Positions 19,632 through 31,609 of a stretch of DNA of 64,000 nt are shown piece after piece. The stretch is taken from the NCBI RefSeq assembly GCF_023824315.1, contig NZ_CP098732.1, positions 248,001-312,000 on the forward strand. Direction: 5' to 3'. Position 1 is the first letter of the stretch; each line of letters opens with the position of its first letter. The translations under genes and the position numbers were made by a program. The notes beneath the pieces are model-generated. The model saw only the letters and a list, made by a program, of their open reading frames with translations. It was not told the DNA's origin and did no database searches. Origin of the DNA: Acinetobacter tibetensis. GTDB taxonomy: Bacteria > Pseudomonadota > Gammaproteobacteria > Pseudomonadales > Moraxellaceae.

Positions 19632-20714
19632 ATGCAAACTTTACATGTAGAACTCGGTGAACGCCGTTACCCTATCTTCATTGGCAGTGATTTAAATCCT
19701 CAAGATTTATTGGCACCGTATATTTTCGGGCAGCAAGTCATGATTGTGACCAATACCACCATTCAGCCTTTGTATTTAGAACATTATGTTAAAGCTGTTG
19801 AGGCTTTAGGTAAAAAAGTTGCTACCTGTGTTTTGCCTGATGGTGAAAAATATAAAGATATTCAGCATCTGAATCTGATTTTTGATGCCCTTCTTGAAGC
19901 TAGCTTTAACCGTGATTGTACGGTATTGGCTTTGGGTGGTGGTGTGATTGGCGATATGGCGGGCTTTGCATCCGCTTGTTTTCAGCGTGGTGTGTATTTT
20001 ATTCAAGTCCCAACGACGTTGTTGTCACAAGTAGATTCTAGTGTTGGCGGCAAGACGGGGATTAATCATCCACTAGGTAAAAACATGATTGGGGCCTTCC
20101 AGCAACCGCAAGTGGTAATGGCAGATATGGCACAATTAAAAAGTCTGCCTGATCGTGAACTCTCTGCAGGTTTGGCTGAAGTCATCAAGTATGCCTTATT
20201 GGGCGATGAAAGCTTTTTGCTATGGTTAGAAGCGAATATGGATGGCTTGGTCGCAAGAGATCCTGATTTGCTGGCTGAAGCGGTCTATCGTTCATGTGCA
20301 CATAAAGCACGTATAGTGGCAAATGATGAAAAAGAACAAGGCGAGCGTGCCTTGTTGAATTTGGGCCATACTTTTGGTCATGCAATAGAGTCTTATTTGG
20401 GCTATGGCGTATGGTTACATGGTGAAGCTGTTGCGACGGGTATGGTGATGGCTGCAGATTTATCACAACGCATGGGGTGGATTTCGGTAGCAGACTTGGA
20501 ACGTACAAAAAAAATCATACAGCGCGCTGGTTTGCCGATAGTATGTCCCGAAATTCCATTGCAAGATTTCTTGGGCTATATGGCGCATGATAAGAAAGTA
20601 TTAAATGGTCAGCTTAGATTGGTGCTACTAAAACAGTTGGGTCAAGCAATCATTACCAAAGAGTTTGATGTTGAGCTGATGCAGCAGGCGATTATTGCCA
20701 ATCAAACAATATAA
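19632..20714 (+). CDS. aroB: 3-dehydroquinate synthase AroB
   Basis: Converts DAHP to 3-dehydroquinate, second step of the shikimate pathway; needs NAD+ and a divalent metal. 360 residues from the chosen ATG (an in-frame TTG at 19608 would add eight). Seen: [13 protein letters not shown] (NAD-binding), [15 protein letters not shown], and metal ligands in [12 protein letters not shown] and [11 protein letters not shown]. It forms an operon with aroK; the next gene starts 10 bases after its stop. Confidence 0.96.
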   Translation: MQTLHVELGERRYPIFIGSDLNPQDLLAPYIFGQQVMIVTNTTIQPLYLEHYVKAVEALGKKVATCVLPDGEKYKDIQHLNLIFDALLEASFNRDCTVLALGGGVIGDMAGFASACFQRGVYFIQVPTTLLSQVDSSVGGKTGINHPLGKNMIGAFQQPQVVMADMAQLKSLPDRELSAGLAEVIKYALLGDESFLLWLEANMDGLVARDPDLLAEAVYRSCAHKARIVANDEKEQGERALLNLGHTFGHAIESYLGYGVWLHGEAVATGMVMAADLSQRMGWISVADLERTKKIIQRAGLPIVCPEIPLQDFLGYMAHDKKVLNGQLRLVLLKQLGQAIITKEFDVELMQQAIIANQTI

Positions 20715-20724
20715 AGGTGAAATT

Positions 20725-21597
20725 ATGACAGCACTCCACAAATATTGGCAAAATACACAACGTTATATTTGGCTTGTGGGTGGAGTGCTGTGTCTTTTCG
20801 TAGCATTGATATTTTGGGCGGGATCAGACAGTAGTGAAGAGTTGGTCGAAGTGAATAAAGCCATGGAGTCTGATGCTGAGTTGCAAATTCAACCTGCACG
20901 TGTCACGGCGACAACCAATTTAGGCACCTTACAAGAAGAAGTTCGCCCTATTGCACTGACCACCAGAGTTGTTGCGACGGGAAATCATGCGAATGAATTC
21001 CGAGGAAGTAAATTTATTGAGGAACAGAAAAATAAATCAACGCTAGAACTGTTTAGTGTTACTGAAGAAGACATTATTAAAAGCTTTTTGAATAAACAAA
21101 GTAGTCGACAACATTATTTTTATCTCCGTTTGGCTGGAGATCAACAACAAGAGCGATATGTTTTATTTTATGGCTTATATTCGAATGAAAGAGAAGCAAA
21201 CCAAGCACGAGAGCAGCTTGATTTAAAATTACCAGCATCCGTCCATCCTATAGTAAGAGCTTTGGAAGATTATCAGGCGCAAGTGAATGATATGGGGATG
21301 GAAGAGTTGCAGGGTTCCACGCCAGTGTATGAAGTTAAATTAAATCCTGTGGCTTTGCCAAAACCAGACGCAGCTATGCTGAATTTAAACAAACCGAAAA
21401 CTGTGGATACAACAGTGAATAGCTCAGATATGGGCAATGCATCTACCAACACGACAGTAACCCGTAGAGATGCTGAAGGCAATGTGATTGATGTGCAAAA
21501 ATCTCAATCGCATGCTGAAACTGGCACAAAAACAACTCCTTCGCCAGCCAATTCAAATTCGCCTGTGCGCCAAGAAATTGCAGATCCATTTAATTAA
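20725..21597 (+). CDS. DamX-position inner-membrane protein with a SPOR-like domain
   Basis: 290 residues: a short cytoplasmic tail, one membrane helix at about 15-32, and a periplasmic remainder. Residues about 110-185 (HYFYLRLAG, RYVLFYGLYSNEREANQARE) have the beta-beta-alpha-beta pattern of SPOR domains, which bind denuded septal glycan. Its place between aroB and gltB matches the DamX-like gene of pseudomonads and damX of E. coli. Unlike typical DamX the SPOR-like part is central, followed by about 100 Asn/Thr/Ser-rich residues that look disordered. The SPOR assignment is inference from pattern. Confidence 0.6.
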   Translation: MTALHKYWQNTQRYIWLVGGVLCLFVALIFWAGSDSSEELVEVNKAMESDAELQIQPARVTATTNLGTLQEEVRPIALTTRVVATGNHANEFRGSKFIEEQKNKSTLELFSVTEEDIIKSFLNKQSSRQHYFYLRLAGDQQQERYVLFYGLYSNEREANQAREQLDLKLPASVHPIVRALEDYQAQVNDMGMEELQGSTPVYEVKLNPVALPKPDAAMLNLNKPKTVDTTVNSSDMGNASTNTTVTRRDAEGNVIDVQKSQSHAETGTKTTPSPANSNSPVRQEIADPFN

Positions 21598-21639
21598 TCG
21601 TTCTAAAATAGAGCACATTGTGCTATACCAATGATTAAA

Positions 21640-21656
21640 TGCGCAAAAATGGTGCA
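21640..21656 (+). promoter_or_regulatory. NtrC-like enhancer site upstream of gltB
   Basis: TGCGCAAAAATGGTGCA resembles the enteric NtrC operator TGCACCAACATGGTGCT: same 17-base length, and the GCxC-N7-GTGC core keeps its spacing. It lies about 100 bases before the sigma-54 promoter, a normal enhancer distance. Confidence 0.55.
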
Positions 21657-21741
21657 ACTAAGATGGGTCTTCAAATGCTCTGATTCAGGTCGAACACTTG
21701 ATATTTCTGTATTTAAAAGAATTTAATCTAATAACACTAAG

Positions 21742-21758
21742 TTGGCATATTTTTTGCT
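21742..21758 (+). promoter_or_regulatory. Sigma-54 promoter of gltBD
   Basis: TTGGCATATTTTTTGCT matches the -24/-12 consensus (TTGGCAC-N5-TTGCW) with the GG and GC doublets separated by exactly 10 bases. Transcription would begin near 21769, leaving a leader of about 270 bases. Confidence 0.7.
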
Positions 21759-21885
21759 TAAATGGTGCATGATTTGAGTTGATGTCACTATTTTGGCGCG
21801 AAAAGATTCAAAGAGTGTGCGAAAACATCAAGATTGCTTGCTTTAAAAGAGTGCGCAAAAGTCGCAATAGTTTCTTGCATTTCGG

Positions 21886-21955
21886 TCATGTACAAAAGAT
21901 AAATTCAGTCTATCTTTGACATGAGAGTGCAAGATCATTGCATTAAATTGATCTT
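21886..21955 (+). other. Two hairpins in the gltB leader
   Basis: Hairpin 1 (21886-21924): TCATGT plus AAAGATA pairs with TATCTTT plus ACATGA around a 9-base loop. Hairpin 2 (21931-21955): AAGATCA pairs with TGATCTT around an 11-base loop. They follow each other within the predicted leader. No known riboswitch was recognised. Confidence 0.5.
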
Positions 21956-22037
21956 AGTGTGAGAAAGTTAGACTAAGTCGCAAAGAAGTTAGATAGTCAG
22001 CGCCCGATTCAGGGCCAAGTAGAAAGAAGGGTACGCT

Positions 22038-25000
22038 ATGCACATGCCATCGCCTAATACTGTAGCTCCCGCTCAAGGTTTATACCAACCGGATGAGTTT
22101 AAAGATAACTGTGGTTTCGGCCTTATTGCACATATGCAAGGGAACGAAAGTCATGATCTGGTCAAGACCGCTATTCATAGCTTGAGCTGTATGACCCACC
22201 GTGGTGGTATTGCCGCCGATGGTAAGACCGGAGATGGGTGTGGTTTATTATTGGCGATGCCGAAACAGTTCTTCCGTGAAGAAGCGAAAAAACTGAGCGA
22301 TACTACTCTCAGTGAAATTTTTGCAGTGGGTACGATTTTTCTTAACTTGGATCCTGCAATCGCTGCACATTCAAAACAAATTCTAAGTAAAGAAATTGAA
22401 GAAGAAGGCTTACGTGTTTTGGCTTGGCGAGTAGTGCCAACCAACAATGCGGCACTGGGTGAAATTGCGATGCAATCTTTACCAGCCTTTGAACAAATTA
22501 TTGTGAACTGCCCTATGGGAGTTACTGAGGTTGAATTTAACCGTAAGTTATTCTTGGCACGTCGTCGTGCAGAGCAGCAACTTAGCAATGATCCATCATT
22601 CTATGTAACAACATTGTGTTCAACAGTCATCAGCTATAAAGGCTTAATGATGCCTGCTGCAATTGCAGACTTCTATACAGACCTTGCAGATGAGCGTTTA
22701 GCATCACATATCGTGGTGTTCCATCAACGTTTCTCAACCAATACTTTACCGCGTTGGCCTTTGGCCCAACCATTCCGTTACCTTGCACACAATGGTGAGA
22801 TCAATACCATTACCGCGAACCGTAACTGGGCAATGGCGCGTACTCCGAAGTTTGAAAATCCATTATTACCAGGTTTAACTGAGCTTAAGCCGATTGTGAA
22901 CCGTACTGGTTCGGACTCTTCAAGCTTAGATAACATGCTTGAGATTCTTGTCGGTGGCGGTATGGATCTGTTCCGTGCACTACGGATGTTGGTTCCACCA
23001 GCTTGGCAGAACGTTGAAACTTTAGATGCTGACTTACGTGCATTCTACGAGTTTAACTCGAAGCACATGGAAGCATGGGATGGTCCTGCTGGTCTCGTGA
23101 TTCAGGATGGTCGTCATGCAATCTGTATGCTAGACCGTAATGGTTTACGTCCAGCGCGTTGGGTGATTACGAAAAATGGTTACATCACTTTAGCCTCTGA
23201 AATTGGTGTTTGGGATTATCAGCCTGAAGATGTGATTTCTAAAGGTCGTGTTGGCCCTGGTCAAATTCTTGTGGTAGATACCTTTACTGGTAAATTGCTT
23301 GACACCAAAGATGTTAGCAACCACTTGAAAAAAATGCGTCCATACCGTGAATGGTTGCGTGAAAACTCAATTCGTGTTCAGGGTAGCCCAGAACTTGAAG
23401 AATATTTATGTGATCAAGGCTTAAAAGGCGATGCCCTAAAAGCAGCACAGAAAATGTTTATGGTGACCTTTGAAGAGCGTGATCAATTGCTTCGTCCAAT
23501 CGCGGAAAGCGGTCAGGAAGCAGTCGGCTCAATGGGTGATGATACGCCTATGGCAGTCTTGTCACGTCAAGTGCGTCATGTGTCGGATTACTTCCGTCAA
23601 CAGTTTGCACAGGTGACGAATCCGCCAATTGATCCATTGCGTGAATCGATTGTCATGTCGTTGGAAACTTGCTTGGGTCGTGAGCAAAACGTCTTTGAGC
23701 AAAGCCCTGAGCATGCGGATCGCTTGATCATTTCAAGCCCTGTACTTTCAAATTCGAAAATGCATCAAATCCGTACTTTAGGTCGTGCGGGCTATGAAAT
23801 TGCAGATATCGATTTGAACTACACAGCAAGTGAAGGCTTAGAGGCAGCAATTGCACGTATCTGTGAAGAGTCTGCACAGGCGATTCGTGATGGCAAAACC
23901 CTCCTGTTACTTTCCGATAAGAAAATTCGCGAAGGCTATTTACCTGCAAATGCTCTAATGGCAACAGGTGCAGTACATCACCACTTGATTAATGTCGGTT
24001 TACGTACCGATGCCAATATCATTGTGGAAACTGGTTTTGCACGTGATCCACATCAATTTGCAGTGATTCTTGGTTTTGGTGCAACTGCGATTTACCCATA
24101 CTTGGCTTATGACGTGATCAATGATTTGGTTGCCAAAGGTGAGTTATTGGGTGATCCAATTCATGCACAAGCCAACTTCCGTAAAGGGATTGAAAAAGGC
24201 TTGTTGAAAGTCCTGTCTAAAATGGGTATTTCAACGGTGGCATCTTACCGCGGTGGTCAGTTGTTTGAGGCGGTAGGTTTATCTGAAGAAGTTGTGGGTA
24301 AATGCTTTACAGGTGTACCAAGCCGTATTAAAGGTGCAACTTTTGTTGACCTTGAAAATGATCAGAAAAAATTGGCAGATATTGCGTGGAAATCACGTAA
24401 GCCAATCGACCAAGGTGGCTTGCTAAAATTTGTATTCGACAAGGAATACCATGCATTTAACCCTGACGTGATTAATGCTTTACACAAAGCGGTACGTTCA
24501 GGCAATTATGCTGACTTTAAAGAATATGCCGAGTTGGTGAATCATCGTCCAATTGCAACCATCCGTGACTTATTTAAGTTAAAAACAGATAACTCGATTG
24601 CTTTAGAGCAAGTTGAGTCAGTTGAGTCAATTTTGCCACGTTTTGACTCTGCGGGTATGTCTTTGGGTGCATTGTCTCCTGAAGCGCATGAAGCGATTGC
24701 AATTGCTATGAATACGATTGGTGGTCGCTCGAACTCAGGTGAGGGCGGTGAAGATCCTGCACGTTACGGCACGATTCGTAACTCAAAAATCAAACAGATT
24801 GCATCTGGTCGTTTTGGTGTAACACCAGCCTACTTAACTTCTGCTGAAGTGTTGCAGATTAAAGTCGCGCAAGGTGCAAAACCAGGAGAAGGCGGTCAGT
24901 TACCAGGTGGTAAAGTGAATGGCTTAATTGCACGTTTACGTTATTCAGTACCAGGTGTGACATTGATTTCTCCACCGCCACATCATGATATTTATTCGAT

Positions 25001-26519
25001 TGAAGATTTGTCGCAATTGATCTTTGACTTGAAACAAGTCAACCCAAAAGCGATGGTCTCTGTAAAACTGGTGTCTGAGCCAGGCGTAGGGACAATTGCC
25101 GCAGGTGTTGCGAAAGCCTATGCCGATTTCATTACCATTTCGGGTTATGACGGTGGTACAGCCGCTTCTCCACTTTCATCGATTCATCATGCAGGTTCGC
25201 CATGGGAGTTGGGTTTAAGTGAAGCGCATCAAGCACTTCGTGTGAATGACTTGCGTGGCAAAGTTCGTGTACAAACCGATGGTGGTTTAAAAACAGGTCT
25301 TGACGTGGTTAAAGCTGCAATTTTAGGTGCAGAAAGCTTTGGTTTTGGTTCTACGCCAATGATCGCCTTAGGTTGTAAATACCTGCGTATTTGTCACTTG
25401 AACAACTGTGCGACTGGTGTTGCAACGCAGCAAGATCATCTTCGTCAGGAACACTATATTGGTGAACCTGAAATGTTGATCAATTTCTTCCACTTTATTG
25501 CAGAAGAAACACGTGAATGGTTGGCTGCCTTAGGTGTGGCGAGCTTGAAAGACTTGATTGGCCGTACCGACTTGCTTGAAGTATTGCCAGGTGAAACTGA
25601 AAAACATGCTCACCTTGATTTAAGCGCATTGCTTGAATCACATCCTGCGGCTAACGGTAAAGCACAATATTGCCAAGTTGAAGGCAATGCACCTTTCGAC
25701 AAAGGCTTATTGGCAGAGCAAATGGTGGCAGAAATGTTGCCAGCAATTGAAGCTGGTACTGGCGGTGAATATAGCTTCACGGTCGGTAACTGTGACCGTT
25801 CAATTGGTGCGCGTATCTCTGGTGAAATTGCACGTCGTTATGGCAATTTGGATATGGAAGCGCATCCTGTTGTGATGAATCTGAAAGGTACTGCGGGTCA
25901 GTCTTTAGGGGTGTGGAATGCAGGTGGTTTGCATATCAAGCTTGAAGGTGATGCGAACGACTATGTTGGTAAAGGTATGGCGGGTGGTCGCGTTTCGATC
26001 TTCCCACCAAAAGGTTCACCGTTCCAAACGCAAGAAACTGCGATTATTGGTAATACTTGTTTATACGGTGCGACAGGCGGTAAGTTATTTGCTGCGGGTA
26101 CTGCGGGTGAGCGTTTCGCAGTACGTAACTCAGGTGCCTTTGCGGTAATTGAAGGTGCGGGCGACCATTGCTGTGAATATATGACAGGTGGTGTGGTCAC
26201 TGTACTGGGTAAAGTCGGTCACAACTTCGGTGCAGGTATGACCGGTGGTTTTGCCTACGTGCTTGACTTGGACAATGACTTTGTCGACTACTACAACCAT
26301 GAGTTAATTGAGTTGAACCGTATCTCAACTGAATCAATGGAAGAACATAAAGAGTTCTTACTGCGTATTCTCGATGAGCATATTGCTGAAACGGGTAGTG
26401 CTTGGGCCTATAAGATCCGCAACGAGTTCGATTTTTACAGCCGTAAATTCTGGCTTGTAAAACCAAAAGCTGCTAATTTGCTTACGCTTTTAAAAACGAC
26501 CAAAGCTGATCCTCAATAA
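22038..26519 (+). CDS. gltB: Glutamate synthase (NADPH) large subunit GltB
   Basis: Splits glutamine and transfers the amide to 2-oxoglutarate, giving two glutamates; main ammonium assimilation route with glutamine synthetase. 1493 residues. The N-terminal glutaminase nucleophile is Cys25 after a short propeptide ([13 protein letters not shown]). Then come the central domain, the FMN-binding synthase barrel ([14 protein letters not shown]) with the 3Fe-4S cysteines 1113, 1119 and 1124 ([12 protein letters not shown]), and the C-terminal beta-helix with repeated GG motifs. It pairs with gltD 69 bases downstream; nitrogen control is suggested by the upstream sigma-54/NtrC-like sites. Confidence 0.97.
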   Translation: MHMPSPNTVAPAQGLYQPDEFKDNCGFGLIAHMQGNESHDLVKTAIHSLSCMTHRGGIAADGKTGDGCGLLLAMPKQFFREEAKKLSDTTLSEIFAVGTIFLNLDPAIAAHSKQILSKEIEEEGLRVLAWRVVPTNNAALGEIAMQSLPAFEQIIVNCPMGVTEVEFNRKLFLARRRAEQQLSNDPSFYVTTLCSTVISYKGLMMPAAIADFYTDLADERLASHIVVFHQRFSTNTLPRWPLAQPFRYLAHNGEINTITANRNWAMARTPKFENPLLPGLTELKPIVNRTGSDSSSLDNMLEILVGGGMDLFRALRMLVPPAWQNVETLDADLRAFYEFNSKHMEAWDGPAGLVIQDGRHAICMLDRNGLRPARWVITKNGYITLASEIGVWDYQPEDVISKGRVGPGQILVVDTFTGKLLDTKDVSNHLKKMRPYREWLRENSIRVQGSPELEEYLCDQGLKGDALKAAQKMFMVTFEERDQLLRPIAESGQEAVGSMGDDTPMAVLSRQVRHVSDYFRQQFAQVTNPPIDPLRESIVMSLETCLGREQNVFEQSPEHADRLIISSPVLSNSKMHQIRTLGRAGYEIADIDLNYTASEGLEAAIARICEESAQAIRDGKTLLLLSDKKIREGYLPANALMATGAVHHHLINVGLRTDANIIVETGFARDPHQFAVILGFGATAIYPYLAYDVINDLVAKGELLGDPIHAQANFRKGIEKGLLKVLSKMGISTVASYRGGQLFEAVGLSEEVVGKCFTGVPSRIKGATFVDLENDQKKLADIAWKSRKPIDQGGLLKFVFDKEYHAFNPDVINALHKAVRSGNYADFKEYAELVNHRPIATIRDLFKLKTDNSIALEQVESVESILPRFDSAGMSLGALSPEAHEAIAIAMNTIGGRSNSGEGGEDPARYGTIRNSKIKQIASGRFGVTPAYLTSAEVLQIKVAQGAKPGEGGQLPGGKVNGLIARLRYSVPGVTLISPPPHHDIYSIEDLSQLIFDLKQVNPKAMVSVKLVSEPGVGTIAAGVAKAYADFITISGYDGGTAASPLSSIHHAGSPWELGLSEAHQALRVNDLRGKVRVQTDGGLKTGLDVVKAAILGAESFGFGSTPMIALGCKYLRICHLNNCATGVATQQDHLRQEHYIGEPEMLINFFHFIAEETREWLAALGVASLKDLIGRTDLLEVLPGETEKHAHLDLSALLESHPAANGKAQYCQVEGNAPFDKGLLAEQMVAEMLPAIEAGTGGEYSFTVGNCDRSIGARISGEIARRYGNLDMEAHPVVMNLKGTAGQSLGVWNAGGLHIKLEGDANDYVGKGMAGGRVSIFPPKGSPFQTQETAIIGNTCLYGATGGKLFAAGTAGERFAVRNSGAFAVIEGAGDHCCEYMTGGVVTVLGKVGHNFGAGMTGGFAYVLDLDNDFVDYYNHELIELNRISTESMEEHKEFLLRILDEHIAETGSAWAYKIRNEFDFYSRKFWLVKPKAANLLTLLKTTKADPQ

Positions 26520-26543
26520 TTCCACTACTGCAGATATATAGGC

Positions 26544-28010
<1,467 letters not shown>

Positions 28011-28044
28011 GATGGATTTTCATCGTTCAACATTCTAGATTTAT

Positions 28045-28070
28045 AAAAAACCCACTTCGGTGGGTTTTTT
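28045..28070 (+). terminator. Terminator of gltBD
   Basis: AAAAAACCCAC, a TTCG tetraloop, and GTGGGTTTTTT: a textbook intrinsic terminator. Confidence 0.9.
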
Positions 28071-28203
28071 AATGGTTTATAGATTGCTTACCAATGGTCG
28101 GGTTGACTCTTTTGGTTAATCGGCTAAGCATTTTTGCCATTTAGTGAAGGACATGACCTTTAGATACTGGGTATCTGTACTTTGCTAATGTTGAGAAGTC
28201 ATC

Positions 28204-29118
28204 ATGCTGAAACAGACGACAGAAGAATCATATTTAAATCGTCCTAAAGCGCATGGAATTACTGTTCGGAAATTGCAGTTTAACCCCAAAGCCATTCGTC
28301 GCCATTATTTTGCCAACTCACCCGTCATGTCACATTTACTGACCGCGTTATCTTCCACCTTTCCAATAGGCGAGCAATTTTTTGTACATAGCGTGCGTAA
28401 TGTAAGGGATCAGGTAACGGATGCACAGTTGCAAGCCCAAATTGCTGCATTTATTGGACAGGAAGCCATGCATTCCAAAGCACACATGGAGTTTAATCAG
28501 GCGTGGCGACGTGAAGACTATAATTTAGATCGTTTTCAAGATTGGTTGGCACGCAAAGACCATCATGTCAAAAACTTGCATCCTAAAATCCAGTTGGCAA
28601 TTACCTGTGCCTTTGAACATTTTACGGCTTTATTGGGCGGCTATATTTTACGTCATCCTGAAGTGCTCAGTACTTTGGAGGAGGATGCGCAAAAATTATG
28701 GGTATGGCATGCCATAGAAGAAATCGAACATCGAGCTGTGGCGTTTGATGTTTATCAGCATGTCTATGGGGATGATGCAATCCGTCGCATGATTATGCGC
28801 AGTGTCACTACAGGTTTTGCCAGTTTAACTTTTTATTCGGCTAGTCGTTTGTTTTGGCAAGATCGTAAAAAAAGTGTATTGAAGGTACGAGGGAATATTT
28901 TTGGCGGCTATTTGTTGCTGAAAATGATGATTCAATTGGCACCTGAATATTTAAGCTATTACCAAAAGGAGTTTCATCCTGCGGCACACGACTACAGTCA
29001 AATTGTGAATTACTGGAAACAACGCTTGGCGGAGGATTATCAGATGCAAGAATTCGGGGTAGAAGCAGTATCTACATCATCATCAAAGACCAAAGTTGGG
29101 AATTTTTCCGTCTTTTGA
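28204..29118 (+). CDS. Predicted metal-dependent hydrolase (COG3687 type)
   Basis: 304 residues, resembling a widespread proteobacterial family annotated as predicted metal-dependent hydrolase; true activity is not known to me. Mostly helical. Metal-binding candidates are QEAMHSKAH and the HAIEEIEHRAVAFD segment: two ExxH-like groups that recall ferritin-like di-metal proteins. A hydrophobic stretch near residue 240 may touch the membrane. A Ser/Thr/Lys tail ends the protein. Monocistronic by position; no functional clue from neighbours. Confidence 0.7.
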   Translation: MLKQTTEESYLNRPKAHGITVRKLQFNPKAIRRHYFANSPVMSHLLTALSSTFPIGEQFFVHSVRNVRDQVTDAQLQAQIAAFIGQEAMHSKAHMEFNQAWRREDYNLDRFQDWLARKDHHVKNLHPKIQLAITCAFEHFTALLGGYILRHPEVLSTLEEDAQKLWVWHAIEEIEHRAVAFDVYQHVYGDDAIRRMIMRSVTTGFASLTFYSASRLFWQDRKKSVLKVRGNIFGGYLLLKMMIQLAPEYLSYYQKEFHPAAHDYSQIVNYWKQRLAEDYQMQEFGVEAVSTSSSKTKVGNFSVF

Positions 29119-29223
29119 TACTGATTGACGATTAAATAAATCAAACACAACGGAAATCAATTCGGTCTACAATATTTGCATTCAATAAGAAATGACATGC
29201 CAAAAAAAGATGAGGATTGAACG

Positions 29224-29814
29224 ATGCCGTGGATTAAAAATAGTGCGTTGATTGTATTGTTGAGTGGCAGTTTGATGTTGACAGGCTGTGGCTATAACAC
29301 GTTACAAGTCAAAGATGAAGCCGTGACCGCATCTTGGTCAGAAGTACAAAACCAGTATCAACGTCGTGCGGACTTGGTGCCGAATTTGGTTAATGTGGTA
29401 AAAGGCTATGCCAAACACGAAGAGCAAGTCCTTACAGAAGTCACACAAGCCAGAGCCAATGTGGCGGGTTTAAAAGTCGATAAAGAAGTGCTAGAAGATC
29501 CTGCACTTTTTCAAAAGTATCAAGAAGCACAAGGTCAGTTGACGGGTGCATTATCACGTTTAATTGCGGTGTCTGAAAATTACCCAGATTTAAAAGCCAA
29601 TGAGCAATTCCGTGATTTGCAAGTGCAACTGGAAGGCACGGAAAACCGAATTGCTGTGGCACGCAATCGCTATATTACTACGGTGCAAGATTACAATGCC
29701 TATGTACGGCAATTCCCGCAGGTGATGACCGCAAAAGTCATTGGGATGCACACCAAGCCAAACTTTAGTGCAGAACAAAGCGCCCAAACTGCACCTAAAG
29801 TCTCCTTTGATTAA
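29224..29814 (+). CDS. lemA: LemA family membrane protein
   Basis: 196 residues, close to the family norm. N-terminal signal or anchor with a lipobox-like LTGC at about 19-22, then a long helical bundle with the LemA signature (WSEVQNQYQRRADLVPNLVNVVKGYA, and VARNRYITTVQDYNAYVRQFP). Function of LemA is poorly known; it nearly always precedes TPM-domain genes, as here, which suggests an envelope stress or membrane-protein complex. RBS GAGGA lies before the ATG. Confidence 0.9.
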   Translation: MPWIKNSALIVLLSGSLMLTGCGYNTLQVKDEAVTASWSEVQNQYQRRADLVPNLVNVVKGYAKHEEQVLTEVTQARANVAGLKVDKEVLEDPALFQKYQEAQGQLTGALSRLIAVSENYPDLKANEQFRDLQVQLEGTENRIAVARNRYITTVQDYNAYVRQFPQVMTAKVIGMHTKPNFSAEQSAQTAPKVSFD

Positions 29815-29840
29815 GTATTTAACTTAACTGGAATCAGTGA

Positions 29841-30890
29841 ATGTATCGCTTAAAGTACCCCATCCAACAGGCGACACGGTTCCTGTTCGGTGCTTTGCTG
29901 TCTTTAATTTTCTGTTCAATTTGCTGGGCTGAGACATCTCCGACTATCGATAATTCAGAAGATGCTGTGGTGATTGGTCAGGTTATTCAGCAGGCGAAAA
30001 AAGGCGCTCAATCTTTAGCCCCTGAACAACAGGCAGCATCCTCAGCACAAGTTGCAAATGATTTGGCTGATGGGAACATCCGCCAATTGCCAAGTCTAAA
30101 TACGCCTGTGATTGATCAAGCCAATATTTTGTCTGATTCAGATAAACAGGCCTTGAACCAACATATTTTAAAATTGTATGAGCAAGGTAAGGCGCAAATT
30201 GGTGTGGTGATTGTGTCGACTACAGGGCAGGAAGCCATTTTTGATTATGCCATGCGAGTGGCTGAACAATGGCAGTTGGGAACGGCTAAGCGTGATAATG
30301 GCTTACTCATGGTTATTGCGATCAATGATCGTAAAATTCAGATCTTAACGGGTTACGGTTTAGAAGGGGTGCTGCCCGATATCGTGGCTGGGCGCATTAT
30401 TCGTAACGAGATCACCCCTTATTTTAAAAAAGCTGAATATGCACAAGGCATTCAATCGGGACTCAATGAAATTGAGCGAATCTTAAATTTAGACCCTGAA
30501 ATTGCACAACAAGCAGCACAAGAATTACAAGAGCAACAAGCTCAGGCATTACATGAACAAAAAGCACGATCACAATTTTGGACCTCTGCCTTAATTATTA
30601 TTGTGGTTGGCGCCTTTGCATCGATGATGGTTGGTAAACGCCTCAGTGCAGCGACTGCGGGTGTGGCAGGTGTGGTTGCAGGCTTGGTCAGTGGTGTAGG
30701 TGTATTGACCAGTCTATTGGTAGGTGCAGGTATTTTCTTACTGCTCGTTACCTCTTTGGCGCAGTTGATCTTGCAAATACTGGCTTCAGGCTCTGGGCGG
30801 GGTTCAGGTGGAGGCGGCTTTGGTGGAGGGGGCGGCTATCGAGGCGGTGGCGGCGGTTTTGGTGGAGGAGGTGCTTCAGGCTCATGGTAA
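29841..30890 (+). CDS. TPM-domain membrane protein, YgcG type
   Basis: 349 residues: signal peptide (to about CWA-E), a TPM domain at about 80-215 (VIDQANILSDSDKQAL, IGVVIVSTTGQEAI, NDRKIQILTGYGLEG), a coiled segment, two to three membrane helices at about 250-320 and a Gly-rich tail of some 35 residues. TPM domains occur in photosystem-II repair protein TLP18.3 with weak phosphatase activity; bacterial roles are unclear. Second gene of the lemA operon. Confidence 0.85.
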   Translation: MYRLKYPIQQATRFLFGALLSLIFCSICWAETSPTIDNSEDAVVIGQVIQQAKKGAQSLAPEQQAASSAQVANDLADGNIRQLPSLNTPVIDQANILSDSDKQALNQHILKLYEQGKAQIGVVIVSTTGQEAIFDYAMRVAEQWQLGTAKRDNGLLMVIAINDRKIQILTGYGLEGVLPDIVAGRIIRNEITPYFKKAEYAQGIQSGLNEIERILNLDPEIAQQAAQELQEQQAQALHEQKARSQFWTSALIIIVVGAFASMMVGKRLSAATAGVAGVVAGLVSGVGVLTSLLVGAGIFLLLVTSLAQLILQILASGSGRGSGGGGFGGGGGYRGGGGGFGGGGASGSW

Positions 30891-31444
30891 CAAAAACAGA
30901 TTCAACTCAAATAGTCACAACACCGAATGTGCAAGAGTATGTTCAACCCAGTTTTAAACGTTGGTTAAAGCATTGTTTTTATTTTTCAAATACGCGACGC
31001 TATTTTAAATCTGTTGATTTGCAGCAAATCGCAGCGGCTGTACAGGATGCAGAACAAGGGCATGTCGGTGAGATTCAAGTAGTAATTGAAGGGCATTTAC
31101 CATGTTTACAAGCCTATCGGCAAAATACACGAAAACGTGCAGAGCAGTTGTTTGCAGAATTGGGTGTGTGGGATACCGAACACAATAGTGGAGTATTATT
31201 TTACTTAAATTTATGTGAGCGAAAGGTGGAGTTGGTTTTTGATCGTGGATTGCAGCAAATGACGGAGCAAGAAGTATGGAATTCAATTTGTCAGAACTTG
31301 GTGCAGCAATTTGGCCAACATCAGTATAATGAGGCGGTCATACACGCAATTTCTAGTATCGGCAAATTATTGCAAAAATTTTATGCTGAAAAAGAAATTG
31401 AGCAAATTAATGAATTACCCAATGAGCCAATTATTCTAGATTAA
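30884..31444 (+). CDS. Second TPM-domain protein, YgcG/TPM_phosphatase-like
   Basis: 186 residues overlapping the previous gene by 7 bases, so co-translated. No signal peptide. The middle resembles a TPM domain (AVQDAEQGHVGEIQVVIEGH, NSGVLFYLNLCERKVELVFDRG). The basic start SFKRWLKHCFYFSNTRRYF could be membrane-peripheral. lemA followed by one membrane TPM and one short TPM gene is a recurrent proteobacterial arrangement. Confidence 0.8.
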   Translation: MVTKTDSTQIVTTPNVQEYVQPSFKRWLKHCFYFSNTRRYFKSVDLQQIAAAVQDAEQGHVGEIQVVIEGHLPCLQAYRQNTRKRAEQLFAELGVWDTEHNSGVLFYLNLCERKVELVFDRGLQQMTEQEVWNSICQNLVQQFGQHQYNEAVIHAISSIGKLLQKFYAEKEIEQINELPNEPIILD

Positions 31445-31609
31445 GCATGAGAACAAAAGCATGAATATGATCATTATTAAATCATGAACTGTCAATTTTT
31501 GTCACTTATGTGTGTATTTTGTCAAGTTTGGAAGAATAATGAGTGAAATATATTTAAAAAAAACATGGCTAAGGTGCTGTTTTTTTGTTGGATTTAACTA
31601 TAATAAATC

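Larger units (their letters stand above)
21598..22037 (+). promoter_or_regulatory. gltB control region
   Basis: 440 bases without a gene. In order it holds a 13-base perfect palindrome AGCACATTGTGCT (21612-21624), an NtrC-like site, a sigma-54 promoter, and about 270 bases of leader with two strong hairpins ahead of the gltB ATG. Each is listed separately. Confidence 0.6.

Noticed and set aside
21612..21624. AGCACATTGTGCT as an NtrC site
   Set aside because: The GCAC-GTGC halves are only 3 bases apart, while NtrC sites need 7; kept only as an unexplained palindrome.
30780..30890. Glycine-codon repeat tract as a DNA repeat or phase-variable site
   Set aside because: It encodes the Gly-rich tail normal for YgcG-type TPM proteins and has no uniform repeat unit.
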